Source: an uncultured Collinsella sp. (lineage in GTDB: Bacteria > Actinomycetota > Coriobacteriia > Coriobacteriales > Coriobacteriaceae). Taken from it: a stretch of 31,856 bases of DNA. Below, piece after piece: positions 14,725 to 21,890 of the stretch. Under the pieces are notes generated by a model. It was not told the origin of the DNA. It searched no databases and worked only from the letters and a program-made list of their open reading frames with translations. The DNA lies in contig UQKU01000029.1 of the NCBI GenBank assembly GCA_900541675.1, positions 1-31,856 of the forward strand. Direction: 5' to 3'. Both the position numbers and the translations under genes were made by a program. Position 1 is the first letter of the stretch. Each line of letters starts with the position of its first letter.

Positions 14725-14964
14725 CTAGCGTTTCTTGAAGTTGTAAATGACAAGAAACGCGAGCAAAGCGATTGATAAGGGGCCGGCTACATAGAAAAAG
14801 AGAACGTCAATTGCGCGTAAAGTGTAATAGGCTTTATCGCCGGACATTACTGCATACAATACGTAGCCAAATGCTGGTTGGTTTGCGTACCAGCAGGAGA
14901 AAGCCAAAAGCGCTAAAAGTGCTACAACCAGAAGTGCATTCAGGACAAATCGTTTGCTTTTCAT
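14725..14964 (-). CDS. Small two-TM membrane protein of unknown function
   Basis: A 79-residue protein with a basic N-terminus (MKSKR), a hydrophobic segment at about 7-25, a polar middle (NQPAFGY to KAYYTLRAID) and a second hydrophobic segment at about 52-74, ending in NFKKR. GGAAGGAG is placed correctly before the ATG, and ATTATA at 14997-15002 is a consensus -10 box on this strand, so it is probably a real gene. It is more AT-rich than its neighbours. I do not recognise a family. It is convergent with the AI-2E permease gene, only six bases away. Confidence 0.65.
   Translation of the reverse strand: MKSKRFVLNALLVVALLALLAFSCWYANQPAFGYVLYAVMSGDKAYYTLRAIDVLFFYVAGPLSIALLAFLVIYNFKKR
14728..14760. 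other. 10-bp perfect hairpin in the convergent gene ends
   Basis: GCGTTTCTTG (14728-14737) pairs with CAAGAAACGC (14751-14760) around a 13-base loop, within the last codons of the small membrane-protein gene and just after the permease stop codon. Neither strand has a T-run, so it is not a standard terminator, but it may protect 3' ends. Confidence 0.4.
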
Positions 14965-14996
14965 CGATCGCTCCTTCCGGGTGAATCTTATATGTA

Positions 14997-15002
14997 ATTA
15001 TA
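14997..15002 (-). promoter_or_regulatory. -10 box of the small membrane-protein gene
   Basis: On the minus strand this reads TATAAT, a perfect -10 consensus, about 35 bases before the ATG at 14964. The nearest TTGAAA is only ten bases further upstream, too close for a normal -35, so recognition may depend on the -10 region. Confidence 0.45.
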
Positions 15003-15056
15003 CAGTAGCCTTTTTCAAAGCATCGCATACTCCTAAATAACGTGCACTTTCGCTGT

Positions 15057-15086
15057 AGGGTCGGCTTTATGTCGGCCCTCTTTTTT
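15057..15086 (+). terminator. Intrinsic terminator upstream of alaS
   Basis: GGGTCGGC (15058-15065) pairs with GTCGGCCC (15071-15078), with two G-U pairs, around TTTAT, followed by TCTTTTTT. The nearest upstream plus-strand gene is the AI-2E permease, 340 bases away, so its transcript would run antisense across the small membrane-protein gene before stopping here. Confidence 0.7.
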
Positions 15087-15112
15087 GCACTTGCGCGGCG
15101 GGATGGTAATAT
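15085..15112 (+). promoter_or_regulatory. alaS: Promoter of alaS
   Basis: TTGCAC (15085-15090) and TAATAT (15107-15112) are 16 bases apart and fit the housekeeping consensus well. The -35 box overlaps the T-run of the preceding terminator. The implied leader to the ATG at 15159 is about 40 bases, with no room for a T-box. Confidence 0.6.
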
Positions 15113-15158
15113 CGTTACGTTTGAACTGTTTCGATGTGAAACCGAGGAGATTCCCTCT

Positions 15159-17816
15159 ATGAGTGCTGACTACCCGTCAATGACTACGGCCGAGATCCGC
15201 TCCAAGTTCCTCAACTTCTTTGAGGAGCGCGGTCTTAAGCTCTATCCTTCTTCGTCCCTTGTTCCCGACGACCCCTCGCTGCTGCTTGCCAACGCCGGCA
15301 TGAACCAGTTTAAGGAGTACTACCAGGGCAAGAAGGCCATGAAGGAGATCGGCGCGATCTCCTGCCAGAAGTGTGTCCGCACCAACGACATCGACTGCAT
15401 CGGCGAGGACGGCCGTCACCTCTCGTTCTTTGAGATGCTCGGCGACTTCTCCTTTGGCGGCGTCTCCAAGCAGCAGGCTTGCGCTTGGGCCTTCGAGCTT
15501 ATCACCAAGGAGTTCAAGCTGCCGCTCGACCGCCTGTACTTCACCGTCTTTACCGAGGACGACGAGACCCACGACGTGTGGCGCTCCCTGGGCGTTGCCG
15601 AGGATCACATCTCGCGCCTTGGCGAGGACGACAACTTCTGGGCCGCTGGCCCCACCGGTCCCTGCGGTCCGTGCTCCGAGATCTACTTTGACATGGGCGA
15701 GGAGGTCGGCTGCGGTAGCCCCGACTGCAAGCCCGGCTGCGACTGTGACCGCTTCCTTGAGTTCTGGAACCTCGTGTTTACCCAGTACGACCGCCAGGAG
15801 GACGGCTCCATGCCTGAGCTGCCGCACCGCAACCTCGATACGGGCATGGGTCTGGAGCGCATGGCCGCCATCATGCAGCACAAGACCGCCAACTACGACG
15901 GCGATCTGATGCAGCACCTCATCAAGCTCGGTGAGAAGATCAGCGGCAAGACCTATGACGCCGACGATTACTCCGGCGCCAGCCGCTCGCTGCGCATCAT
16001 CGCCGATCACTCCCGTGCCGTCGACTTTATGATCTCGGACGGCATCCTGCCCGGTAACGAGGGCCGCGAGTACGTCCTTCGCCGCCTGCTCCGCCGCGCC
16101 GTGTTCCACGGTCGCCTGCTGGGCATCGAGGGCGCCTTCCTGACCAAGTTCATCGACGAGGTCAACGCTCAGATGGGCGAGGCCTATCCCGAGCTGCTCA
16201 AGAACGTCGCACTCGTCAAGGGTATCGTCGCTTCCGAGGAGGAGCGCTTCTCCACGACGCTCGACAACGGCCGCGTCTACCTGGACGAGGCCCTGGCAGC
16301 GCTTGCCGATGGCGCCGTGCTCCCGGGTGATGTCGCCTTTAAGCTGCACGACACCTTTGGTTTCCCCATCGACCTGACCGTCGAGATTGCCGGCACCGCC
16401 GGCCACGACGTCGACATGGACGGCTTTACCGCTTGCATGGAGGACCAGAAGGCCCGTGCTCGCGCCAATGCTAAGGGCGACGCCTGGGGCAGCTTCAACG
16501 ATGTGTGGGTCGAGCTTTCGGACAAGGTCGCTGCGACCGAGTTCGACGGCTACGACAACGACGTCATTGAGGGCGCCAAGGTTGTGGCCATCGTGCGCAA
16601 CGGCGAGTCCGTCGAGTCCGCTGCGGCGGGCGAGGATGTTGAGGTTGTGCTCGACCGCACCCCGCTCTATGCCGAGATGGGCGGCCAGCAGGGCGATGCC
16701 GGTGAGCTTTCCGCCGAGGGCGTTGCGCTGACTGTTGCCGACACCAAGAACCACAATGGCCTGTATGCTCACGTCGCGCACGTTGCCGAGGGCACACTGA
16801 CCGTCGGTGCTACCGTGACAGCCGCGCTCGACGCCGGGCGCCGTGGCTTCCTGCGCCGCAACCACACTGCCACGCACCTGCTCGACGCCGCGCTTAAGCA
16901 GGTCCTGGGCGAGCATGTCTCCCAGGCTGGCTCGTTGGTGACGCCCGAGCACCTGCGCTTTGACTTCACGCACTTCGAGGCCCTGTCCTCCGAGCAGCTC
17001 AAGGCTGTCGAGGACCTGGTCAACCAGCAGATCTTCGCTTCCAAACCGGTCGTGACCCGCGTCATGGGCATCGACGAGGCCAAGGCCGCCGGTGCTGTCG
17101 CCCTCTTTGGCGAGAAGTACGGCGACGTCGTCCGCGTCGTCTCCGTGGGCGCCGAGGATCAGCCGTTCTCCCGTGAGCTCTGCGGCGGTACGCATGCCGC
17201 CAATACTGCCGAGATTGGCCTGTTCAAGATCATTTCCGAGTCCTCTACGGGCTCCAACGTCCGCCGTATCGAGGCCGTGACCTCCAAGGGCGCTCTCGAC
17301 TACATGGCCGACCGCCTGGCGCTCGTTGACGCCGCTGCCGCTGCGCTCAAGTGCCGTGTTGACGAGGTTCCCGCCCGCGTGGAGAACCTGCAGGCCGAGC
17401 TGCGCGAGACGTCCAACAAGCTCAAGAAGGCACTCACCGGTGGCTCCTCCGACGCTATCTCTGGCGCCATCGAGGGCGCTGTCGAGCTGAACGGCTACAA
17501 GCTCGTCGTCGCTGAGCTTCAGGGTCTTGAGGCTGCTGACCTGCGCAATGTGTGGGATACCGTGCACCAGAAGGTTGCCGGCCCCGTCGCCTGCGTCGTT
17601 GCCAGCGTTACCGAGAAGGGCACCCCGGCCCTGCTCGCCGCCGGCTCCGATGACGCCGTGAAGGCCGGTTTCCACGCCGGCAACGTGATCAAGCAGATCG
17701 CGGGCCTGGTCGATGGTCGCGGTGGCGGTCGTCCCAACATGGCCCAGGCCGGTGGCAAGAATGCTGCCGGTATCGCCGATGCCCTCGCGGCCGCCAAGAC
17801 CGCGCTCGGCGCCTAA
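15159..17816 (+). CDS. alaS: Alanyl-tRNA synthetase
   Basis: An 885-residue class II synthetase that charges tRNA-Ala and edits Ser- and Gly-tRNA-Ala. The catalytic domain begins with TTAEIRSKFLNFFEE and contains NAGMNQFK and the HxxxF-like class II motifs. The editing domain carries HTATH (His569, His573) and CGGTH (Cys675, His679), the four zinc ligands. A DHHA1-type C-terminal domain with GGGRPNMAQAGG ends the protein. The ATG at 15159 lies nine bases after GAGGAG; an ATG at 15180 and a longer upstream extension are in frame but less well placed. It starts a gene string reaching at least to the aroB-like gene. Confidence 0.96.
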   Translation: MSADYPSMTTAEIRSKFLNFFEERGLKLYPSSSLVPDDPSLLLANAGMNQFKEYYQGKKAMKEIGAISCQKCVRTNDIDCIGEDGRHLSFFEMLGDFSFGGVSKQQACAWAFELITKEFKLPLDRLYFTVFTEDDETHDVWRSLGVAEDHISRLGEDDNFWAAGPTGPCGPCSEIYFDMGEEVGCGSPDCKPGCDCDRFLEFWNLVFTQYDRQEDGSMPELPHRNLDTGMGLERMAAIMQHKTANYDGDLMQHLIKLGEKISGKTYDADDYSGASRSLRIIADHSRAVDFMISDGILPGNEGREYVLRRLLRRAVFHGRLLGIEGAFLTKFIDEVNAQMGEAYPELLKNVALVKGIVASEEERFSTTLDNGRVYLDEALAALADGAVLPGDVAFKLHDTFGFPIDLTVEIAGTAGHDVDMDGFTACMEDQKARARANAKGDAWGSFNDVWVELSDKVAATEFDGYDNDVIEGAKVVAIVRNGESVESAAAGEDVEVVLDRTPLYAEMGGQQGDAGELSAEGVALTVADTKNHNGLYAHVAHVAEGTLTVGATVTAALDAGRRGFLRRNHTATHLLDAALKQVLGEHVSQAGSLVTPEHLRFDFTHFEALSSEQLKAVEDLVNQQIFASKPVVTRVMGIDEAKAAGAVALFGEKYGDVVRVVSVGAEDQPFSRELCGGTHAANTAEIGLFKIISESSTGSNVRRIEAVTSKGALDYMADRLALVDAAAAALKCRVDEVPARVENLQAELRETSNKLKKALTGGSSDAISGAIEGAVELNGYKLVVAELQGLEAADLRNVWDTVHQKVAGPVACVVASVTEKGTPALLAAGSDDAVKAGFHAGNVIKQIAGLVDGRGGGRPNMAQAGGKNAAGIADALAAAKTALGA

Positions 17817-17833
17817 GAACCTAAGTAGTCGCT

Positions 17834-18262
17834 GTGGTCGCGCTCGCACTGGACATAGGGGAGACCAGGATTGGCATTGCCGTCTCGAGCCGTGATGGCA
17901 AGATGGCGATGCCTGTCAAGGTGCTTCCGGCTGCCGAGGTCACTGGTATGGCAAAGACGTTTCGCTACCTGGTCGAGGACTATGAGCCCGATATCCTGGT
18001 AAGTGGACGTCCCTTGACCATGGCAGGTGAGCCCGGCCCCCAGGCCGAGCGCGTCGCCGCAGTGGCCCAAAAGATTGCCGACGAGCTCGAACTTCCGCTG
18101 GAGTTTGAGGACGAGCGTCTGTCCTCGCAGGAGGCCAAGCGAATCCTGCGAGAGCAGGGACTCAACGAAAAGCAGATGAGGGGCAAGATTGACATGATCG
18201 CCGCCAGCCTGTTCTTGCAGACATGGCTCGATCGTAAAAACGAGGAGGTTTCGCATGCCTAG
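17834..18262 (+). CDS. ruvX: Holliday junction resolvase-like RuvX/YqgF (16S rRNA 5'-end processing nuclease)
   Basis: A 142-residue RNase H-fold protein. Its N-terminus ALALDIGETRIGIAVSS carries the first catalytic Asp in the family context, followed by VSGRPLTMAGEPGPQ, FEDERLSSQEA and KIDMIAASLFLQTWL, which holds the last catalytic Asp. YqgF acts in pre-16S rRNA 5' maturation in Escherichia coli. The GTG start lies 17 bases after alaS without a strong ribosome site, suggesting coupling to alaS translation. Its end overlaps mltG by eight bases. Confidence 0.9.
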   Translation: MVALALDIGETRIGIAVSSRDGKMAMPVKVLPAAEVTGMAKTFRYLVEDYEPDILVSGRPLTMAGEPGPQAERVAAVAQKIADELELPLEFEDERLSSQEAKRILREQGLNEKQMRGKIDMIAASLFLQTWLDRKNEEVSHA

Positions 18263-19610
18263 CGCTTCCGATCCGCGCCAGCAGAATCGTACACGGCAGC
18301 CTGCGCCGCGCCCTGCTCAGCCTGGCCAGCGCCCGGCGCAGCCGACGCAGCGTTCGGCTCAACCTGCTCAGCGTGCCGCTCAACAGCCCGCAGCTCGTCC
18401 CGCGCAGCCCGCTGGCGGCGCTCGTTTTAAGCAGCAGGCTCCTGCCCAGCGCACGCAGGGGCAGGCCCGGCAATCACGCCCCCACGCACATCATGCTCAT
18501 GGCTCGCACGGCGTTGCTCCGGCCACGCGCTCGAGCTATAACACGCATGCCCGCCGTGGCGTCCAAAAGAAAAGCTCTCCGGTGCCTATGATTATCGGTG
18601 GCGTCATCGCCGTGCTTGCGCTTGTCGCGATCGTTTTCTTTGTTGTGCCGGCCGTCAAGGGCTTCTTTGCCGGCGAGGATGCGAAAGTCGCTGCTGGCCA
18701 GCAAGTTACTATTACGATTCCCGATGGCGCCTCGGGTGATGCCATCGCTTCGATTCTCTCCGAGAACCATATCGTCGAAGACCCCAAGGATTATTACGCG
18801 GCGGTCAAAAAGCTCAATGCCGATATGTCGCTTAAGCCTGGCACCTACTCGTTTACCACGCTCATGGACGCGACCAAGGTTGTTCAGCAGCTCATGGAAG
18901 GCCCCAATGCGGGCTCCGATGCACTGACTATCCCTGAGGGCCTGACGGTCGACCAGGTCGCCGATCGTGTGGCCGCGGCATACGACAGCATTTCTAAGGA
19001 AGATTTCCTTAACCAGGCCAAGGCGAGCAATTATGTGAATGATTACGCTTTCCTTAAAGACGCTGCAAACGATTCACTCGAGGGCTTCCTATTCCCCAAG
19101 ACCTATTCGTTGGGTAAGGACGCTTCTGCCGATGATGTGATTCGCGCCATGCTTGACCAGTTCAACACCGAGTACAAGTCGCTTGACTTTGCGAGCTGCG
19201 AGGCCAAGATCAAGGAGCGCTATGGCGTGGAGATGTCCGATTACGACATCGTTAACCTTGCCTCGATCGTCGAGCGCGAGGGCCTCAACGCCGATCAGCG
19301 CGCGCATGTGGCATCGGTTTTCTATAACCGTCTGGCTGGCAAGCTCGATGGCCTGCGTTACCTCAATAGCGATGCGACCATGATGTATGTCACCGGCGGC
19401 GAGGTTACCGCCGACGACCTGCAGAGCGATAGCCCGTATAACACCTATAAGCACGAGGGCCTCCCGCCCACGCCCATTTGCTCTCCGTCGCTCGAGGCGC
19501 TCAAGGCCACCCTTGAGCCGACCGACTCCGATGACCTGTATTTCTACATTACGCAGGACGAGGAGTATTTCTCGAAGACCTACGAAGAGCACCAACAGTC
19601 TTGGAATTGA
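18255..19610 (+). CDS. mltG: Endolytic murein transglycosylase MltG (YceG-like)
   Basis: A 451-residue membrane-bound lytic transglycosylase that cuts nascent glycan strands. Residues 1-105 form a disordered cytoplasmic region rich in Pro, Gln, Ala and Arg with repeats such as RPAQP and AQPAQ. A membrane segment follows at about 110-134. A LysM-like region with IPDGASGDAIASIL precedes the YceG domain. The catalytic glutamate is probably Glu340 in ASIVEREG, followed by VASVFYNRL and the C-terminal YNTYKHEGLPPTPI signature. GAGGAGG lies six bases before the ATG. The N-terminal extension is longer than in E. coli MltG. Confidence 0.92.
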   Translation: MPSASDPRQQNRTRQPAPRPAQPGQRPAQPTQRSAQPAQRAAQQPAARPAQPAGGARFKQQAPAQRTQGQARQSRPHAHHAHGSHGVAPATRSSYNTHARRGVQKKSSPVPMIIGGVIAVLALVAIVFFVVPAVKGFFAGEDAKVAAGQQVTITIPDGASGDAIASILSENHIVEDPKDYYAAVKKLNADMSLKPGTYSFTTLMDATKVVQQLMEGPNAGSDALTIPEGLTVDQVADRVAAAYDSISKEDFLNQAKASNYVNDYAFLKDAANDSLEGFLFPKTYSLGKDASADDVIRAMLDQFNTEYKSLDFASCEAKIKERYGVEMSDYDIVNLASIVEREGLNADQRAHVASVFYNRLAGKLDGLRYLNSDATMMYVTGGEVTADDLQSDSPYNTYKHEGLPPTPICSPSLEALKATLEPTDSDDLYFYITQDEEYFSKTYEEHQQSWN

Positions 19611-19612
19611 TC

Positions 19613-20110
19613 ATGAGGATTTTTAGCCCCAAACGATATGTTGCCTCAGTCGACCGCGTCGACCTCGATACCCTGTGGGCCGACGGCAAGCGCGCCATTC
19701 TACTCGACCGCGATAACACCCTGGTGCCGCGCGATACCGAGCAGGTTCCCGCTGCGGTTTCAGCTTGGCTCGAAGCCGCCCATGCCAAGGGCTTTAAGCT
19801 TTGCATGGTGTCCAATAACTGGCATCGCGACCAGGTCATGGCATCGGCACGCGAGCTGGGGCTCGAGGCCATCAGCCACGCCATGAAGCCCGCCCCGTTT
19901 GCCCTGAAGGCGGGTCTTAAGCGTCTGGGCGCCACGGCCGACGAGGCCGTGCTGATCGGTGACCAGCTTTACACGGACGTGTGGAGCGGTAACTTTGCCG
20001 GCGTTGACACTATTCTGGTCAAGCCGCAGGCAACCCAGGACCTGTGGTACACGCAGATCTTCCGTATCTTTGAGCGCCGGGCCCTGCGCGACCTTCCCTG
20101 CGAGGAATAG
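19613..20110 (+). CDS. yqeG: YqeG-family HAD phosphatase
   Basis: A 165-residue HAD-superfamily hydrolase of the YqeG/PGP family (subfamily IIIA). All four HAD motifs are present: LLDRDNTLV with Asp32 and Asp34, MVSNN with Ser67, KP with Lys92, and IGDQLYTDV with Asp117 and Asp122. Members dephosphorylate phosphorylated metabolites; related enzymes include phosphatidylglycerophosphatase. The substrate here is not known. The ATG at 19613 matches the usual start MRIFSPKRYV; the site upstream is weak, and the two-base distance from mltG suggests translational coupling. Confidence 0.87.
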   Translation: MRIFSPKRYVASVDRVDLDTLWADGKRAILLDRDNTLVPRDTEQVPAAVSAWLEAAHAKGFKLCMVSNNWHRDQVMASARELGLEAISHAMKPAPFALKAGLKRLGATADEAVLIGDQLYTDVWSGNFAGVDTILVKPQATQDLWYTQIFRIFERRALRDLPCEE

Positions 20111-20118
20111 GTTTCGCC

Positions 20119-20652
20119 ATGTCTCAGCACATCAAACACGGCTGCGACCATATCTTCTTTATCGGATTTTTGGGCGCGGGCAAGTCGACGCTTGCGCGCA
20201 ACGTGGGCACTATGTTCAAGCGTCGATTCATCGATACCGATCGTTTGGTTGTGCGTCGATGCGGCAAGTCGGTGACCGAGATATTTGAGACCGAGGGCGA
20301 GGATCGTTTTCGCGAGCTCGAGACCTCGGCACTCCGTTCGCTTCAAAGCGAGCGCAGCCTGCTGGTATCGTGCGGGGGTGGCATCGTCGAGACGCCGGTG
20401 AACATTGAGCTGATGCACGAGATGGGTACCTGTGTGTACCTCGAGGGCGATTTTGAGGATTCGATGCGCCAGATCCGCCGCTCCGACACGCGTCCCGATT
20501 TCCGCTCGCCCGAGCACGCGGCGCTGCTCTTTGAGCATCGCCGTCCGTTGTATCGTCAAGCTGCCGATCTTACCCTTGATATTCGCAACAAGTCCTTCGA
20601 GGACGTTTCCTACCTTTGTGCCGAGATGCTTTTGGAGCGTGGACTGCTATGA
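20119..20652 (+). CDS. aroK: Shikimate kinase
   Basis: A 177-residue kinase that phosphorylates shikimate with ATP in chorismate synthesis. The P-loop GFLGAGKST is at 16-24. Substrate-binding features are Asp39/Asp41 (IDTDR), Arg65 (FRELE), the CGGG motif (85-88), the lid Arg125 (DTRPDF) and RRPLYRQAAD (141-150). All look intact, so the enzyme should be active. This contrasts with the degenerate dehydroquinate synthase homologue that overlaps it by four bases (ATGA). The start follows AATAGG at seven bases, eight bases after yqeG. Confidence 0.9.
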   Translation: MSQHIKHGCDHIFFIGFLGAGKSTLARNVGTMFKRRFIDTDRLVVRRCGKSVTEIFETEGEDRFRELETSALRSLQSERSLLVSCGGGIVETPVNIELMHEMGTCVYLEGDFEDSMRQIRRSDTRPDFRSPEHAALLFEHRRPLYRQAADLTLDIRNKSFEDVSYLCAEMLLERGLL

Positions 20653-21758
20653 TTCGCCGTCAACTTATCAATTTCCAAAACCGCAGTGTCGATGTCCGCG
20701 TCGGATTGGGCGCGTTCGAGGAGCTGTCGCGCATGTTTGCCTCGGCTGTGGGCAAACCCAAGCGGGCGATGGTGGTTTGGAACAGCGCCACATCCGAGCG
20801 TTTTGGCGAGGTTGTCGAGCATGCGCTGGTCGACGCCGGTTTTGCCGTGTCGCCGCTTGTCCTCGAGGTTTCGCCTGCCGGTGCTACGCTGGCCGATGCC
20901 GATACCGTTTTTGGCGCCCTGTCGGCTAACGGCATTACCTTCGACGATCTCGTTGTCGCTGTCGGCGACACGGCGACCTGCTCGGTCGTTTGCTGGTGTG
21001 CCAATCAGTGGTGCGGTCGCACCGAGTGCGCCTTGCTGCCGACGACGTTCGACGCCATGCTCACGGTCGCGACGACTATGAAGCCACTCGTCGCCTCGTC
21101 GGCGAATGCGCTTCCCGCTATCGCGTTCCGTCCCGAGCCGGGCTTGGTCGTGTGTGACCTCGAACTTGTTCGCGAAGCGGACCCCGAGGACCTCAAGCTC
21201 GGTTATGCGGTACTTGTTGGCACCATGCTTTCGAGCAGCAAGTCCCGTTGGAATCAGTTTACCGAGACCATCCCCGAGATTCTCGCTGGCGAGGAAGTCG
21301 CGCTCGTCAATGCCGTTCAGTGGTCTCAGACTGCCCGCAAGGACGTACTGATGGCCACGAACCCGAGCGCCCGCCATGCGCTCGATTTTGGCAAGACGGG
21401 GGAGCGTACCCTGCGCGCCTGCTTGGGCGATGCCGCTTCGCAGGTCCCTGCCTACCAGCTGTTGTCCGAAGGTATGCGCTTTGAGGCGCGCCTAGCACAT
21501 GATGCCTGCGACTTCGATATCGACTACGTGTTTGAGGTTGATGACTGCCTGGAGGACTTTGGTATCGAGGAGCTTGCCTTCGATCTGGAGCCTGCCGCAT
21601 ATATCGAGGAGTTCCGCAAGCAGCAGTTCGCCCGCTCGAACCGCAGCATGTTGCCGCTGCCCGCGGCACTTGGCGCCATTCGTCTAACGAGCGTTGAGGA
21701 CGAGGTTCTTGAGCGCCATGCTCACGCCTACTTGGCTTCTCGCAAAGAACTTCTCTAA
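20649..21758 (+). CDS. Degenerate 3-dehydroquinate synthase (AroB) homologue, probable pseudoenzyme
   Basis: A 369-residue protein with AroB-like length and order, in the usual place after aroK. The N-terminal half has the AroB-like fold pattern (VRVGLGAFEEL to LPTTFDAML). The normally Gly-rich NAD segment reads VAVGDTATCSVVCWCANQ, and the expected 'VDSSVGGKTGVN' stretch is TVATTMKPLVASSAN. The three conserved metal ligands appear replaced: the Glu of 'LAEVIKYG' by Tyr187, the first His ('NFGHT') by Lys249 (DFGKT), and the 'HGE' His by Ser273 (LLSEGM). The reading frame is complete, so the protein is probably made but unlikely to act as dehydroquinate synthase. The start overlaps aroK by four bases. 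Confidence 0.75.
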   Translation: MIRRQLINFQNRSVDVRVGLGAFEELSRMFASAVGKPKRAMVVWNSATSERFGEVVEHALVDAGFAVSPLVLEVSPAGATLADADTVFGALSANGITFDDLVVAVGDTATCSVVCWCANQWCGRTECALLPTTFDAMLTVATTMKPLVASSANALPAIAFRPEPGLVVCDLELVREADPEDLKLGYAVLVGTMLSSSKSRWNQFTETIPEILAGEEVALVNAVQWSQTARKDVLMATNPSARHALDFGKTGERTLRACLGDAASQVPAYQLLSEGMRFEARLAHDACDFDIDYVFEVDDCLEDFGIEELAFDLEPAAYIEEFRKQQFARSNRSMLPLPAALGAIRLTSVEDEVLERHAHAYLASRKELL

Positions 21759-21764
21759 GTTTTA

Positions 21765-21790
21765 TTGACATCCATCGTCTTTCGTATCAT
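21765..21790 (+). promoter_or_regulatory. Possible promoter of the pepP-efp region
   Basis: TTGACA at 21765-21770 is a perfect -35 box. TATCAT at 21785-21790 is a fair -10 box, but the spacer is only 14 bases. It lies right after the aroB-like stop codon, in a 132-base gap. Confidence 0.4.
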
Positions 21791-21845
21791 GTTGAGGTGC
21801 GGGTTTTCAATCGGTTGCGGATCGCGTGCGAATCCGTCTTTCGAT

Positions 21846-21864
21846 CGGGACCCGTCCCGCTTTT
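21846..21864 (+). other. GC-rich leader hairpin before pepP
   Basis: CGGGA-CCCG-TCCCG followed by CTTTTA forms a short terminator-like hairpin about 30 bases before the pepP start. It is preceded by CGGAT/ATCCG, which could form a second stem. This could weakly attenuate transcription entering pepP. Confidence 0.35.
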
Positions 21865-21890
21865 ATGAGGACAACAAGAAAGGAATCTGC

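Noticed and set aside
15042..15158. N-terminal extension of AlaS by 39 codons
   Set aside because: It would start ahead of the terminator and promoter at 15057-15112. The ATG at 15159 has a good ribosome site and fits family length.
15177..17849. Minus-strand open frame of 890 codons opposite alaS
   Set aside because: It mirrors the alaS codons, shows repetitive Gly/Val/Leu/Asp composition and has no ribosome site or motif.
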